Shown here: positions 37,131-48,942 of the stretch, piece by piece
How the letters are laid out: each line of letters begins with the position of its first letter
How positions within the stretch are numbered: the stretch's first letter is position 1
NCBI RefSeq assembly: GCF_000746095.1
Contig: NZ_JQKP01000002.1
Span: forward strand, 310,001-374,000
Direction: 5' to 3'
From: Ferriphaselus sp. R-1
Lineage (GTDB): Bacteria > Pseudomonadota > Gammaproteobacteria > Burkholderiales > Gallionellaceae
Length of the DNA stretch: 64,000 bases
The notes under the pieces: generated by a model
What the model was told of the DNA's origin: nothing
What the model saw: the letters and a program-made list of their open reading frames with translations, nothing else
Databases searched by the model: none
Translations under genes and position numbers: made by a program

Positions 37131-38978
37131 ATGTCTAACCGTAACACCAAATATCCGTCGGTCTTGCTGTTGACCCTGCTGGCAGGTGCTCCTGTCCTGA
37201 CGTTAGCCTCGGAGACAGCGCCCATGGGGCGATTGAGCCCAAGGATAGAACTGCAGACCAGTGACCAGATCGGCGGCATTTCAGCTACCAAAGGTTCGTC
37301 CGGGCATGGCAAGTCGGCAGCTGAACCGGCACCTATGCTCGAAGTCAGCGGGGCCCTGGGCGGCACCATCCCTGCGCCCGCAGAGACAGCTGTGGAGCCG
37401 GTGACGCAAAAGGAAGACGTGGTGCCGACTGTCGCCCCGACCGAGGACGGAATGAGTGCCAAGGCGCGGGATAAGGCCGAGGCCAAGGCTGCACGCGAAG
37501 CTGGAAAGCTGGCGGATGCGCAGGCCAGAGCCGAGGCCAAGGCCGCGCGTGAGGCCAAGAAGCAGGAAGAAGCCCAGGCCAGAGAGGCGGCCAAGGTCGC
37601 ACGGGAGAAGCAGCGTCAGGAAGAGGCTCAAGCCAGAGAAGCCGCCAAGGCTGCGGCTGCCGCTGAGCGTGAGTCGGCCAGATCGCAAGAGGCCAAGCCC
37701 GCAGTAGTGGAATCCCGGCAGGAAGAGGCCCCCACCCAAGAAAAGGTCGAGTTCGAGGCCAAGAAAGCGCGCGGATCGGCCAATTTCAAGGCCAAGGCCG
37801 CTGCCGAGCTGCAAGCCATAGCCGATGAGAAGGCTGGCAGCGCACACCGCGCCCAGGCTCGCGCCGAAGATCAGGCCGATGTCGCGGCCAAGGCCAGGGC
37901 GGAAGCCAAGGCGACTGCCCGCGATGCAGCCGAAGCCAAGGTCAAGTCTGCCGATGCTGCAAAAGCGCTGGCGGACCTTGAGGCCAAGGCGGCTGCCGAA
38001 GCGCTGGACAACGTCGGCTCGGGTTCCGGAGTAAGCGCGTCGACCGAAGCGGCGATCGTTGCCGCGCGGGAGGAGATGCGCCAGGCTGAGGCCGCAGCCA
38101 AGTCCAAGTCTGCGACGGCTTCCAGAGCGAAGGCCGAGGCGGATATGCAGGCTGAAGCTGCCGAACTGGCAAGGTCCAAGGCTGAATCCCAGGCCAGAAC
38201 TGCCGCCAAGGCGGCTGAGGAGGCGCAGTTGGCCGCGCATGATGCGGCCGTCGCCAAGGCGAAGGCCGCTGCGGCAGCTCAGGCGGTCGCAGATTTCGAG
38301 GCTAAATCCGCTGCCGATGCCATCGCCAGGGCTCAGGCCAGGGCTCAGGCCGCCGCCGATGCCAAGGCCAGGGCTGACGCGGATGTCATCGCGGCAAGGT
38401 CGGGTGCGAAGCCGCAAGTCGATCCCGGTGTCGCCGTCAAGTCGGCGGTGGCGGCCCGCCTGGCACTTCCGGTCATTACCGAGCCGTATACCGCACTCAA
38501 GCTCAAGGATGCGATCCGGGTCCCCGGCTGGGACATCTCGATCATCGGTGTTTCCCGACCGGGTAATGTGCTGGCTTCGCGCGGTGCAGCCGATCAGACC
38601 GCCAGCGTGGGCGAGTGGGTGGTGGTGTTCCTGGAGCTGAGGAACACCAGCAATGCCCCGCAATCCGTGCTGGACTACAACTTCCAGATCGTTTCCAGCG
38701 GTGCGGCGGCAGGTTGCCAGAACCCTGAAGCGGGCGGTTGTCGTTACTTCATCAGCGGTTTGAGCGAAGCGCGCGGCCTGTATCAGCAAACGCGTGGCCT
38801 GACGGTTCTCCATTCGAACTATGACAAGCGGGAGTTCGCCCCCGGCGCGATGGCCAGAACAGCCGTGGTGTTCGATCTGCCGGTCAGCGGCTTTACCCAG
38901 AAGTTCGGTATCGGCGACAGCTATGTCGATCTCGGTACCCTGAAGAACGTGCCGGTGACCCCATCCGCCACGAAGTGA
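37131..38978 (+). CDS. Secreted alanine-rich coiled-coil protein with C-terminal beta domain
   Basis: A 615-aa protein I cannot place in a named family. Residues 1-26 look like a signal peptide (LLLTLLAGAPVLTLAS). Residues 27-107 are a low-complexity linker. Residues about 108-425 are an Ala/Lys/Glu/Arg-rich helix of TolA type containing a diverged internal duplication (265-292 resembles 371-398). Residues about 450-606 form a beta-rich domain (VPGWDISIIGVSRPGNVL, GEWVVVFLELRNTSNAPQ) with two cysteines (529, 537). This looks like an Ig-like DUF4352-type domain, an inference from pattern only. AGGGGAG precedes the ATG. It is monocistronic, between the ppc terminator and a convergent gene. A periplasm-spanning or envelope role is plausible. 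Confidence 0.8.
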   Translation: MSNRNTKYPSVLLLTLLAGAPVLTLASETAPMGRLSPRIELQTSDQIGGISATKGSSGHGKSAAEPAPMLEVSGALGGTIPAPAETAVEPVTQKEDVVPTVAPTEDGMSAKARDKAEAKAAREAGKLADAQARAEAKAAREAKKQEEAQAREAAKVAREKQRQEEAQAREAAKAAAAAERESARSQEAKPAVVESRQEEAPTQEKVEFEAKKARGSANFKAKAAAELQAIADEKAGSAHRAQARAEDQADVAAKARAEAKATARDAAEAKVKSADAAKALADLEAKAAAEALDNVGSGSGVSASTEAAIVAAREEMRQAEAAAKSKSATASRAKAEADMQAEAAELARSKAESQARTAAKAAEEAQLAAHDAAVAKAKAAAAAQAVADFEAKSAADAIARAQARAQAAADAKARADADVIAARSGAKPQVDPGVAVKSAVAARLALPVITEPYTALKLKDAIRVPGWDISIIGVSRPGNVLASRGAADQTASVGEWVVVFLELRNTSNAPQSVLDYNFQIVSSGAAAGCQNPEAGGCRYFISGLSEARGLYQQTRGLTVLHSNYDKREFAPGAMARTAVVFDLPVSGFTQKFGIGDSYVDLGTLKNVPVTPSATK

Positions 38979-38989
38979 TCGCAGTAACG

Positions 38990-39012
38990 GGGGCCGATGT
39001 CCTGTCGGCCCC
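38990..39012. terminator. Hairpin between convergent genes
   Basis: GGGGCCGA (38990-38997) pairs with TCGGCCCC (39005-39012) across a 7-nt loop. There is no clear T-run on either side, so any terminator activity is weak. The right arm touches the stop codon of the TauE-type gene. Confidence 0.5.
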
Positions 39013-39815
39013 TATCCCAGCGCTTTCAACAGCATCTTGCTCGCCAGTACCAGCAAGACCAGAGCAAAGGCCTTGCGCAAAATACCCAGCGGCAGGCGGT
39101 GTGCCGCCCTGGCCCCCAGTGGGGCGGTGGTCATGCTGGCGGTAGCCAGGCCGAGCAGGGCGGGCAGGTAGATGAAGCCCAGTGTGTGGGGCGGCAGCGA
39201 GGCGGCACCTGCCGACAGGCCGGTCAGCAGATAACCTGCACTGCCGCCCAAGGCGATGGGCAGTCCGATGGCGGAAGAGGTGCCGATGGCCTGCCGCAGC
39301 GGTATGTTGCACCACACCAGAAAGGGAATGACCACCGTGCCGCCGCCGATGGAGACCAGGCTGCTCAGCCACCCGGTGCACACGCCCATCGCACTCATCC
39401 CGGCCCGGCCCGGCAGGTCGCGTCCGGCATGGGGGCGCAGGTCCAGCAGTATCTGGGCGGCGGCAAAGTAGACGAAGCAGGCGAAGAAGCCGAACAGGAA
39501 GCGCGGTGAGACGCTGAAGGCGGACAGTGCGCCCAGCGCCGTACCGAGCAGGATGCCGGGGGTGATGCGGCGGACGATGCCCCAGTTCACCGCCCCGTGC
39601 TGGTGATGTTTGCGCAGGCTGGCCAGAGCGGTGAACACGATACAGGCCATGGCCGTGCCCAGCGCCAGATGCATGATCTGCTCGCCGGGGAAGCTCTGGG
39701 CCTCGAACAGCATGACCAGTACCGGCACCATCACTGTGCCGCCGCCGATACCGAACATGCCTCCCAGAAAACCCGCGACGGCACCCAATGCCAGGTACGC
39801 CGCCCACCATTCCAT
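39012..39815 (-). CDS. TauE/SafE-family membrane transporter
   Basis: A 267-aa integral membrane protein of the sulfite exporter TauE/SafE family, with about eight hydrophobic segments. It has two copies of the glycine-rich signature: GFLGGMFGIGGGTVMVPVLV near the N-terminus and SLVSIGGGTVVIPFLVW in the middle. Family members move sulfite, sulfonates or other small organic anions; the substrate cannot be told here. The ATG at 39815 overlaps the stop of the EVE-domain gene as TGATG. An upstream extension of the frame lies inside that gene and is not real. Confidence 0.88.
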   Translation of the reverse strand: MEWWAAYLALGAVAGFLGGMFGIGGGTVMVPVLVMLFEAQSFPGEQIMHLALGTAMACIVFTALASLRKHHQHGAVNWGIVRRITPGILLGTALGALSAFSVSPRFLFGFFACFVYFAAAQILLDLRPHAGRDLPGRAGMSAMGVCTGWLSSLVSIGGGTVVIPFLVWCNIPLRQAIGTSSAIGLPIALGGSAGYLLTGLSAGAASLPPHTLGFIYLPALLGLATASMTTAPLGARAAHRLPLGILRKAFALVLLVLASKMLLKALG

Positions 39816-40276
39816 CAGCGTGCCAGTTCCTCGGTGATGTAACGCCACTCTGCCGGGTCGAGCGGGGTGATGGAGAGACGGTTGCCGCGCTGCAGGGTGC
39901 GCATCCGCTCCAGCTCGGCATGGGCGCGCAGTTCGGGCAGGGAGATCAGCTCGACCTTGCGTACCAGTTGCACATCGACATTGAACCAGCGCGGCGTTTC
40001 CAGCGTGGCTTTGGGGTCGAAGTATTTGCTGTGCCGGTCGAACTGGGTGGCATCCGGATAGGCCGTGCTGGCTACTCGCGCGATACCGGCGATGCCGGGT
40101 GCGGCGCAGTTGGAGTGGTAGAACAGCACGCCGTCGCCGACCGCCATCTGGTCGCGCATGAAATTGCGCGCCTGATAGTTGCGCACGCCGTACCACGCCA
40201 CGGTCTGCTCGGGCAGGGCGGCAAGGTCGTCGATGCTGACATCGGCGGGCTCGGACTTCATCAGCCAGTAACGCAC
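39815..40276 (-). CDS. EVE-domain protein
   Basis: A 153-aa protein consisting of one EVE domain, a PUA-like fold that binds modified bases in RNA or DNA. The start MRYWLMKSEPADVSIDDL and the segments WYGVRNYQARNFMRDQM and GDGVLFYHSNCAAPGIAGIA are typical of the widespread stand-alone (thymocyte nuclear protein 1-like) subgroup. It is followed by the overlapping TauE/SafE gene, a common betaproteobacterial pair. Stand-alone copies are housekeeping-like, and no restriction genes are nearby. Confidence 0.9.
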   Translation of the reverse strand: MRYWLMKSEPADVSIDDLAALPEQTVAWYGVRNYQARNFMRDQMAVGDGVLFYHSNCAAPGIAGIARVASTAYPDATQFDRHSKYFDPKATLETPRWFNVDVQLVRKVELISLPELRAHAELERMRTLQRGNRLSITPLDPAEWRYITEELAR

Positions 40277-40280
40277 GGGA

Positions 40281-41495
40281 TCAGCTCCGGTAGCTGGCGT
40301 TGATCTTGACGTAGTCGTAGGAGAAATCGCAGGTCCATACCGTGCCGGTGGCGTTGCCGCGATCCAGCACGACGCGGATGCCGATGTCTTCTTGCTTCAT
40401 CACGCGCGCGCCGTCCTCCTCCTGATAGCTCGCCGCACGACCGCCGTTTTCGGCGACCAGTACGTCGTCCAGATACAGCTTTAGCCGCGTCACGTCGAGG
40501 TCGCTCACCCCGGCGTAGCCGATGGCGGCGAGAATGCGGCCCAGGTTGGGGTCGGAGGCGAAGAAGGCGGTCTTGACCAGTGGCGATCTGGCCACGGCGT
40601 AAGCGATCTGCTTGGCCTCGGCCACGTCACGTGCACCCTCAACGGTGATGGTCATGAACTTGGTCGCGCCTTCGCCGTCGCGCACGATGGCTTGCGCCAG
40701 CTGGATGGCGACTTCGTTGATGGCGGTTTGCAGTTCGGCGTAATTGGCGGCACTGACGGACGCGCCGCTCTTGCCGCTGGCGATCAGCATCAGTGCGTCG
40801 TTGGTCGAGGTGTCGCCATCCACGGTGATGCTGTTGAACGAGGCATCGGCAGCGGTCTTGACCATGGTTTGCAGCAGCGCCTGCGGCACGGCGGCATCGG
40901 TGGCGATGTAGCCCAGCATGGTCGCCATGTTGGGGTGAATCATGCCGGAGCCCTTGGCAATGCCGGTGACGGTGACGGTCTTGCCGCCGATCTGCACCTT
41001 GCGCGAGCAGCCCTTGGCGACGATGTCGGTGGTCATGATGGCGTGGGCGGCGTTGTGCCAGTTGTCCTCGGCGAGCGCAGCTACGGCTTGCGGCAGGCCG
41101 GCGACGATCCTGTCGACCGGCAGCGGCTCCATGATCACGCCGGTGGAGAACGGCAGCACCGCTTCCGGCGCGCAGCCCAGCAGTTTGGCCAGTTCGGCAC
41201 AGGTGGCGCGCGCGGCGGCCATGCCTGGTTCGCCGGTGCCGGCGTTGGCATTGCCGGTGTTGACCACCAGTGCGCGCGTGGACGATGCGGCCAGATGTTC
41301 CTTGGCGACGGTGACCGGCGCGGCGCAGAAACGGTTGGTGGTGAACACGCCCGCCACGGTCGCGCCGTCATCCAGACGAATGACCAGCAGATCTTTGCGG
41401 TTGGGGCGTTTGATATTGGCTTCGGTGGTGCCCAACAAAACGCCGCTGACTGGCAACAGTTCAGCGGCGGTGGGCGATGTCAGTTTGACCGGCAT
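40281..41495 (-). CDS. argJ: Bifunctional ornithine acetyltransferase / N-acetylglutamate synthase
   Basis: Moves the acetyl group from N-acetylornithine to glutamate in the arginine cycle. The 404-aa precursor cuts itself before Thr192 in [14 protein letters not shown], leaving Thr192 as the nucleophile. Other signatures are [33 protein letters not shown] and [15 protein letters not shown]. The gene lies 11 nt downstream of the cNMP-domain gene and near secA, a familiar neighbourhood. No other arginine genes are in the window. Confidence 0.95.
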   Translation of the reverse strand: MPVKLTSPTAAELLPVSGVLLGTTEANIKRPNRKDLLVIRLDDGATVAGVFTTNRFCAAPVTVAKEHLAASSTRALVVNTGNANAGTGEPGMAAARATCAELAKLLGCAPEAVLPFSTGVIMEPLPVDRIVAGLPQAVAALAEDNWHNAAHAIMTTDIVAKGCSRKVQIGGKTVTVTGIAKGSGMIHPNMATMLGYIATDAAVPQALLQTMVKTAADASFNSITVDGDTSTNDALMLIASGKSGASVSAANYAELQTAINEVAIQLAQAIVRDGEGATKFMTITVEGARDVAEAKQIAYAVARSPLVKTAFFASDPNLGRILAAIGYAGVSDLDVTRLKLYLDDVLVAENGGRAASYQEEDGARVMKQEDIGIRVVLDRGNATGTVWTCDFSYDYVKINASYRS

Positions 41496-41506
41496 CGCGG
41501 TTCCTC

Positions 41507-42004
41507 CTAGTAACGTCCGTGCATCTTGTAGAAATAGTTGCTCATCTCTTCGGTCTCGGCGTTCTTGCGCCGTGCCACGCCGTGCATGTAGCGCACCAGA
41601 CCTCGCATCACGTAGTAGACGATGGCCGGGTGGCGATCCAGCAACGATTCCAGTTTGGCGCGCTCCAGCAACAGTACCGCGCCGTCTTTCTTCACTTCGA
41701 CCCGGGCGTTGATGTTGGTGCCCTTGCCGCCGACGAAGCCGATGATGCTGGCCAGGTCGCCTTGCTTGTTCAGCTGCAGGGTCATCGGTTCGTTGTTCAC
41801 CGTGGCCTGGATCTCGGCCTCACCTTCGGCCAGAATCATCAGCGATTCGGCCAGCGGGTTGCGGCCCGGCTCGATGATGACCTCGCCCGCCTTGTAGCGT
41901 TGCAGGGTGACGACACCTGCCAGAACCTCGATCTCGGAGTCGCGCAGCTCCTCGGTCAGCGTGGTGTGATGCAAAGTTTGCAGAAGCAGTTCATCAGTGG
42001 TCAT
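41507..42004 (-). CDS. Stand-alone cyclic-nucleotide-binding-like domain protein
   Basis: A 165-aa protein with one cNMP-binding (Crp-type) beta-roll: [49 protein letters not shown] and [19 protein letters not shown]-terminal helix ([21 protein letters not shown]) follows, with no DNA-binding helix-turn-helix. The phosphate-binding cassette lacks the usual R-A/T-A pattern, so ligand binding is doubtful. It may act by protein contact. It sits between secA and argJ on the same strand with 11-18 nt gaps, so it is co-transcribed. Confidence 0.85.
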   Translation of the reverse strand: MTTDELLLQTLHHTTLTEELRDSEIEVLAGVVTLQRYKAGEVIIEPGRNPLAESLMILAEGEAEIQATVNNEPMTLQLNKQGDLASIIGFVGGKGTNINARVEVKKDGAVLLLERAKLESLLDRHPAIVYYVMRGLVRYMHGVARRKNAETEEMSNYFYKMHGRY

Positions 42005-42022
42005 GCCGTTTCTCCCATCGAA

Positions 42023-44737
<2,715 letters not shown>

Positions 44738-44824
44738 GTTTCTTCTTCTATGGGAATGACAAAGGCTTCTGCCTAAGGGCGCGGCATATTACCATACAGA
44801 CCGTCCCACTATCACCCTAAGCCC

Positions 44825-45247
44825 ATGTCGAAACAACTGACTGCCTTCCTCGGCGACAACCCGGAGCTGCGGCCATTGCTCGAACATGCTCGCGAGTTGC
44901 AGCGCTGGCAGGGCGAGTTCGAGCAAATCGTGCCGCCTTCGTTGCGACCGAGCTGTCGTGTGGGGCAGGTGGATGCGGGGCGTTTGCAACTGCTGGCCGA
45001 CAACGGGACCGTCGCGGCCAAGTTGCGCCAGCTCGCGCCTACCCTGCTGGAGGCGCTTCAGAGCAAGGGTTGCCCGATCCGTGAAGTGTGGGTGCGCGTG
45101 CAAGTCGGCGGTTACGCCGCACCGCGCCGCAAGGGCGGCGGGGCGCTGGGCAGTCAGGGGCAGCAGGAGGTACGCTTGCTGGCCGAGTCGCTGGCCGAAT
45201 CGCCGCTGCGATCGGCGCTGGAGAAGCTACTCCAGCACTGTCGCTAG
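44825..45247 (+). CDS. dciA: DUF721 protein, probable DciA-type helicase loader
   Basis: A 140-aa DUF721-family protein with LRQLAPTLLEALQSKGCPIREVWVRVQV, a KH-like core split by a short loop. It is followed by a basic glycine-rich linker and a C-terminal helix (LAESLAESPLRSALEKLLQH). DciA proteins load the DnaB helicase in bacteria that lack DnaC. This member is short and its N-terminal part is less typical, so that role is inferred. Position divergent from secA is usual in betaproteobacteria. Its stop shares CTAG with the stop of the convergent 66-aa gene. Confidence 0.75.
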   Translation: MSKQLTAFLGDNPELRPLLEHARELQRWQGEFEQIVPPSLRPSCRVGQVDAGRLQLLADNGTVAAKLRQLAPTLLEALQSKGCPIREVWVRVQVGGYAAPRRKGGGALGSQGQQEVRLLAESLAESPLRSALEKLLQHCR

Positions 45248-45444
45248 ACCAGTATCCGCCAGCCGGTCAGCACCAACCGTTCCAATACGAACAAGGCCGC
45301 GAAGATCAGCACCACGACCACGATCAGGCGCACGGTCTGCCAGGCAAAGTTCAGGTAACGCTGCTTCCGGGTGAACAGGTACATGCCGCCGGAGACGGCG
45401 ATGAGCAGGGCGGCGAGGATGAGGAACAGGCGCAGGATCAACAT
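45244..45444 (-). CDS. Small two-helix membrane protein, 66 aa
   Basis: I do not recognise this protein. Two hydrophobic segments (ILRLFLILAALLIAVSGGMY and LIVVVVLIFAALFVLERLVL) flank a short basic loop (TRKQRYLNFAWQTVR), which predicts both ends outside or both inside the cell. It begins 16 nt after lpxC on the same strand and is probably the last gene of the dcw-type transcript. Its stop overlaps that of dciA. The compact length and regular hydrophobic pattern favour a real gene. Confidence 0.65.
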   Translation of the reverse strand: MLILRLFLILAALLIAVSGGMYLFTRKQRYLNFAWQTVRLIVVVVLIFAALFVLERLVLTGWRILV

Positions 45445-45460
45445 GGCCCGGTGCGATGCG

Positions 45461-46372
45461 TCAGATCGCCTGAAGTTGCAGGCGCAGGAAGTCCGGCGCT
45501 TCCTCTTCCTTGTCGAAGCTCACGTATTCCCAGGCCGATGCGTCCGCCAGCAGCGCGCGTAGCAGGGCGTTGTTGAGAGCGTGGCCGGACTTGTAGCCGG
45601 AGAAGGCACCGATCAACGGATGCCCGATCAGATACAGGTCGCCGATGGCATCCAGCACCTTGTGCTTGACGAACTCGTCGTCCGAGCGCAGGCCGTCCGG
45701 GTTGATGACGCGGTACTCGTCCATCACGATGGCATTGTCCAGATTGCCACCGAGTGCCAGACCTTGCGAGCGCAAGTACTCGACTTCGTGCATGAAGCCG
45801 AAGGTGCGCGAACGGCTCACTTCCCGGATGTAGGAGTGTTCGCCCAGATCGACGGTGACATGTTGCTTGGTGGCGGTGAAAACCGGGTGGGCGAAGGCGA
45901 TGGTGAAGGTGAGCTTGTAGCCGTGATGCGGGTCGAAGCGTACCCATTTGTCGCCATCCCTGACCTCGACCGGCTTGAGGATGCGAACGAATCTCTTGGG
46001 TGCGGCCTGTTCGATCAGGCCGGCGGATTGCAGCAGAAAGATGAAGGTGCCCGCGCTGCCGTCCATGATGGGGACTTCGGCGCTGGTCAGCTCGACGATG
46101 GCGTTGTCCACGCCCAGTCCGGCAAAGGCCGACATCAGATGCTCTACGGTGGAAACGCGCGTGCCGTTCGCTTCCATGCACGTGGAAAGGCGGGTGTCAT
46201 GGACCGACTCGGCGGTAGCCGGGATTTCGACTATGGGTGTCAGATCGACGCGGCGAAAGACGATGCCGTGGTTGACGGGCGCTGGCTTGAGGGTAAGTTG
46301 GACCTTTTCCCCCGTGTGCAGGCCGACCCCCGTGGCCGTTACCGTCGATTTGAGAGTTCGCTGCTTGATCAT
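45461..46372 (-). CDS. lpxC: UDP-3-O-acyl-N-acetylglucosamine deacetylase
   Basis: Zinc enzyme of the committed step of lipid A synthesis. The 303-aa length is normal. Zinc ligands His78 ([10 protein letters not shown]), His237 and Asp241 ([12 protein letters not shown]) and the catalytic His264 (YKSGHALNN) are all present. It starts [21 protein letters not shown]. It follows ftsZ after a 95-nt gap with a hairpin and its own extended -10 promoter, so it can be expressed separately from the division genes. Confidence 0.97.
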   Translation of the reverse strand: MIKQRTLKSTVTATGVGLHTGEKVQLTLKPAPVNHGIVFRRVDLTPIVEIPATAESVHDTRLSTCMEANGTRVSTVEHLMSAFAGLGVDNAIVELTSAEVPIMDGSAGTFIFLLQSAGLIEQAAPKRFVRILKPVEVRDGDKWVRFDPHHGYKLTFTIAFAHPVFTATKQHVTVDLGEHSYIREVSRSRTFGFMHEVEYLRSQGLALGGNLDNAIVMDEYRVINPDGLRSDDEFVKHKVLDAIGDLYLIGHPLIGAFSGYKSGHALNNALLRALLADASAWEYVSFDKEEEAPDFLRLQLQAI

Positions 46373-46401
46373 GTCCGTTCAGAGCCGTTTGCCTGGCCGC
46401 G

Positions 46402-46410
46402 ATTCTAGCA
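46402..46410 (-). promoter_or_regulatory. Extended -10 promoter of lpxC
   Basis: On the minus strand TGCTAGAAT, identical to the ahcY and hemC elements, lies 29 nt before the lpxC start. GC-rich sequence (CGCGGCC) follows it. Confidence 0.6.
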
Positions 46411-46423
46411 TAGCCAGACAGGC

Positions 46424-46462
46424 GGCGACCCGGGGCGGCGGAGAGATGCGCCCCGGGTCGCC
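46424..46462 (-). terminator. 14-bp hairpin after ftsZ
   Basis: GGCGACCCGGGGCG (46424-46437) is the perfect complement of CGCCCCGGGTCGCC (46449-46462), 5 nt after the ftsZ stop. No T-run follows, so it may protect the ftsZ 3' end or pause polymerase rather than end transcription. Confidence 0.6.
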
Positions 46463-46467
46463 CGGAC

Positions 46468-47637
46468 TCAGTCCGCCTGCTTGCGCAGGAAGGACGGGAT
46501 GTCCAGCATGTCCATGCCGGATTCGCGCAGCGAGGCGACTGCGGTCTCGCGCTGGCTGCGGCCACTGCGCATCACGGTGGGACGATCCAGTTCGCCGTAG
46601 TTGATCATCGGCATATCGTCGGTACCGGTGCGCTGGTTCTCGTAGGACGGAGCGACCAGCACCGGCTTGGGTTGACGGCGGCTGCCGACCTTGCCCAGAC
46701 CGGTGGCCACCAGCGTCACGCGCAGTTCGTCACCCATGTCTTCGTCGAATACGGAACCGACGATGACGGTGGCTTCCTGAGCGGCGAACTGGAAGCAGTT
46801 CATCACTTCGTGCAGCTCTTCCAGTGTCAGGTTGCTGCTGGAGGTGATGTTGACCAGGATGCCGCGTGCGCCGGACAGATCGACATCTTCCAGCAGCGGG
46901 CTGGCGATGGCCTGTTCGGCGGCTCGCTTGGCGCGGTCTTCGCCAGTCGCGGTGGCCGCGCCCATCATGGCCATGCCGTTCTCGGACATCAGCGTACTCA
47001 CGTCGGCGAAGTCCACGTTCACCATGCCGGGCACGTTGATGACTTCAGCGATACCGGCGACAGCACCTTGCAACACGCCATTCGAGGCTTTGAACGCTTG
47101 TGGCAGCGTGGTCTTGCCGCCCAGCACTTCCATCAGCTTGGCGTTCGGCACGATGATCAGCGAATCGACGTGGCTGGCCAGCTCTTCGATACCGTTCTGT
47201 GCCAGCGTCATGCGCTTGCCCTCGAACATGAAGGGCTTGGTCACCACCGCCACGGTCAGGATGCCCAACTCCTTGGCCACCTTGGCCACGATGGGTGCCG
47301 CGCCCGTGCCGGTGCCGCCGCCCATGCCCGCAGTGATGAACACCATGTTCGCGCCCCGGATGAGTTCGGCGATGCGCTCGCGGTCTTCTTCCGCCGCTGC
47401 CTGGCCGACCTCGGGCTTGGCACCCGCGCCCAGACCCTTGGTCAGGTTCGCACCGATCTGCAACTGCACGCGCGACTTGCTGCGCTTGAGCGCCTGAGCA
47501 TCGGTGTTGATGGCGATGAACTCCACGCCTTTCATGCCCTGCTCGATCATATGATCGACTGCATTACCGCCGCAGCCGCCCACTCCGATGACCTTGATCA
47601 CCGCACCGTGAGGTTGTGCATCCAATATCTCAAACAT
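46468..47637 (-). CDS. ftsZ: Cell division protein FtsZ
   Basis: Tubulin-like GTPase that forms the division ring. From the ATG at 47637 (MFEILDAQPHGAVIKVIGVG) it is 389 aa; a longer upstream frame runs through the ribosome site region. The tubulin signature GGGTGTG is at 106-112, the T7-loop region contains NVDFADV, and the C-terminal tail MLDIPSFLRKQ binds FtsA and ZipA-type partners. It follows ftsA by 53 nt and closes the division part of the dcw cluster. Confidence 0.98.
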   Translation of the reverse strand: MFEILDAQPHGAVIKVIGVGGCGGNAVDHMIEQGMKGVEFIAINTDAQALKRSKSRVQLQIGANLTKGLGAGAKPEVGQAAAEEDRERIAELIRGANMVFITAGMGGGTGTGAAPIVAKVAKELGILTVAVVTKPFMFEGKRMTLAQNGIEELASHVDSLIIVPNAKLMEVLGGKTTLPQAFKASNGVLQGAVAGIAEVINVPGMVNVDFADVSTLMSENGMAMMGAATATGEDRAKRAAEQAIASPLLEDVDLSGARGILVNITSSSNLTLEELHEVMNCFQFAAQEATVIVGSVFDEDMGDELRVTLVATGLGKVGSRRQPKPVLVAPSYENQRTGTDDMPMINYGELDRPTVMRSGRSQRETAVASLRESGMDMLDIPSFLRKQAD

Positions 47638-47690
47638 TGTTCTCTCCTTATTAAAACGACCACACCCTGAATAAAACCAACTCCGAAAAA

Positions 47691-48926
47691 TCAGAAATTG
47701 CCCTGAAACCATGCCCGCATCTTGCCCAGCACATCGCCGACAGATTTGGTTTGCATTTTGTGTTCACTGTGCTGTTTGTGGCTTTCCAGTCCGTACAGCA
47801 ACAGCCCCACGCCGGTGGAGTAGCGTGGCGTGCGCACCACGTCGGACAAGCCGCCGACGTAACGTGGCATGCCCAACCTCACCGGCATGTGGAAAATCTC
47901 CTCGCCCAGTTCCACCATGCCCTGCATGGCAGCGCTGCCGCCAGTGATGACGATGCCGGAGGACAGCAGGTCTTCGTAACCGCTGCGGCGCAGCTCCGCT
48001 TGCACCAGCGAATACAGCTCTTCGATACGCGGTTCGATCACTTCGGCCAGCGTCTGGCGTGACAACATGCGCGTGCTGCGCTCACCTACGCCGGGTACCT
48101 CGATAGGCACGTCATCGGCCAGCTGGCGCAGCGCGCAGCCGTATTTGATCTTGATGTCCTCGGCATCCTTGGTCGGGGTACGCAAGGCCATGGCGATGTC
48201 GTTGGTCACCTGATCACCGGCGATGGGAATGACTGCCGAATGGCGGATGGCCCCGCCGGTGAAGATCGCCACGTCGGTGGTGCCGCCGCCGATGTCCACC
48301 AGGCACACGCCCAGTTCCTTCTCGTCGTCTTCCAGCACGGCGCGACTCGATGCCAGCGGCTGCAGGATCATCTCGTTCATCTCCAGCCCGCAGCGATGCA
48401 CGCATTTGATGATGTTCTGTACCGCCGCCACCGCGCCGGTAACGATGTGTACTTCCACTTCCAGCTTCATCCCGCTCATGCCCAGCGGCTTCTTGATGCC
48501 GCCTTGGCCGTCGATGCTGAATTCCTTTTCCAGAATGTGCAGGATCTGCTGGTCGCTGGGCAGGCTGATCGAGCTGGCGGTCTCGACCACGCGGTCGATG
48601 TCCCACTGCGTCACTTCCTTGTCCTTGATCTTGACCATGCCACTGGTGTTCATGCTCTTGATATGGCTGCCCGCGATGCCGGTGTAGACCTGGGTGATCT
48701 TGCAGTCAGCCATGAACTCCGCGTCGCGCAGCGCCTTCTGGATGGTGTTCACGCTGGCATCGATGTTCACCACCATGCCCTTCTTCATGCCGGACGATTC
48801 CTGCATGCCCGCACCGATCACCTCGATCGTGTCATCCGGTTTGACCTCGCCCACGATGCACACGATCTTCGAGGTGCCGATGTCCAGCGCCACGATCAGT
48901 TCCTTGTATTCCTTGCTCTTGCTCAT
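47691..48926 (-). CDS. ftsA: Cell division protein FtsA
   Basis: Actin-like ATPase that ties FtsZ filaments to the membrane. The 411-aa protein has the phosphate loops VALDIGTSKIVCIVGE and VCLVDIGGGTTDVAIF, and the adenosine block GIVITGGSAAMQGM. The C-terminal amphipathic helix (VLGKMRAWFQGNF) is the membrane anchor. It lies between ftsQ and ftsZ in the standard order. Confidence 0.97.
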   Translation of the reverse strand: MSKSKEYKELIVALDIGTSKIVCIVGEVKPDDTIEVIGAGMQESSGMKKGMVVNIDASVNTIQKALRDAEFMADCKITQVYTGIAGSHIKSMNTSGMVKIKDKEVTQWDIDRVVETASSISLPSDQQILHILEKEFSIDGQGGIKKPLGMSGMKLEVEVHIVTGAVAAVQNIIKCVHRCGLEMNEMILQPLASSRAVLEDDEKELGVCLVDIGGGTTDVAIFTGGAIRHSAVIPIAGDQVTNDIAMALRTPTKDAEDIKIKYGCALRQLADDVPIEVPGVGERSTRMLSRQTLAEVIEPRIEELYSLVQAELRRSGYEDLLSSGIVITGGSAAMQGMVELGEEIFHMPVRLGMPRYVGGLSDVVRTPRYSTGVGLLLYGLESHKQHSEHKMQTKSVGDVLGKMRAWFQGNF

Positions 48927-48942
48927 GTCTTTCCTCCTGCCC

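Noticed and set aside
37281-38813. A 510-codon minus-strand frame opposite the coiled-coil gene
   Set aside because: A Gly/Leu/Arg-rich mirror of an Ala/Lys/Glu-rich gene. The sense frame has a ribosome site, signal peptide and a folded C-terminal domain.
39815-40276. EVE-domain protein as part of a defence or modification-dependent restriction system
   Set aside because: The protein is the stand-alone housekeeping subtype with no nuclease or methylase neighbour.
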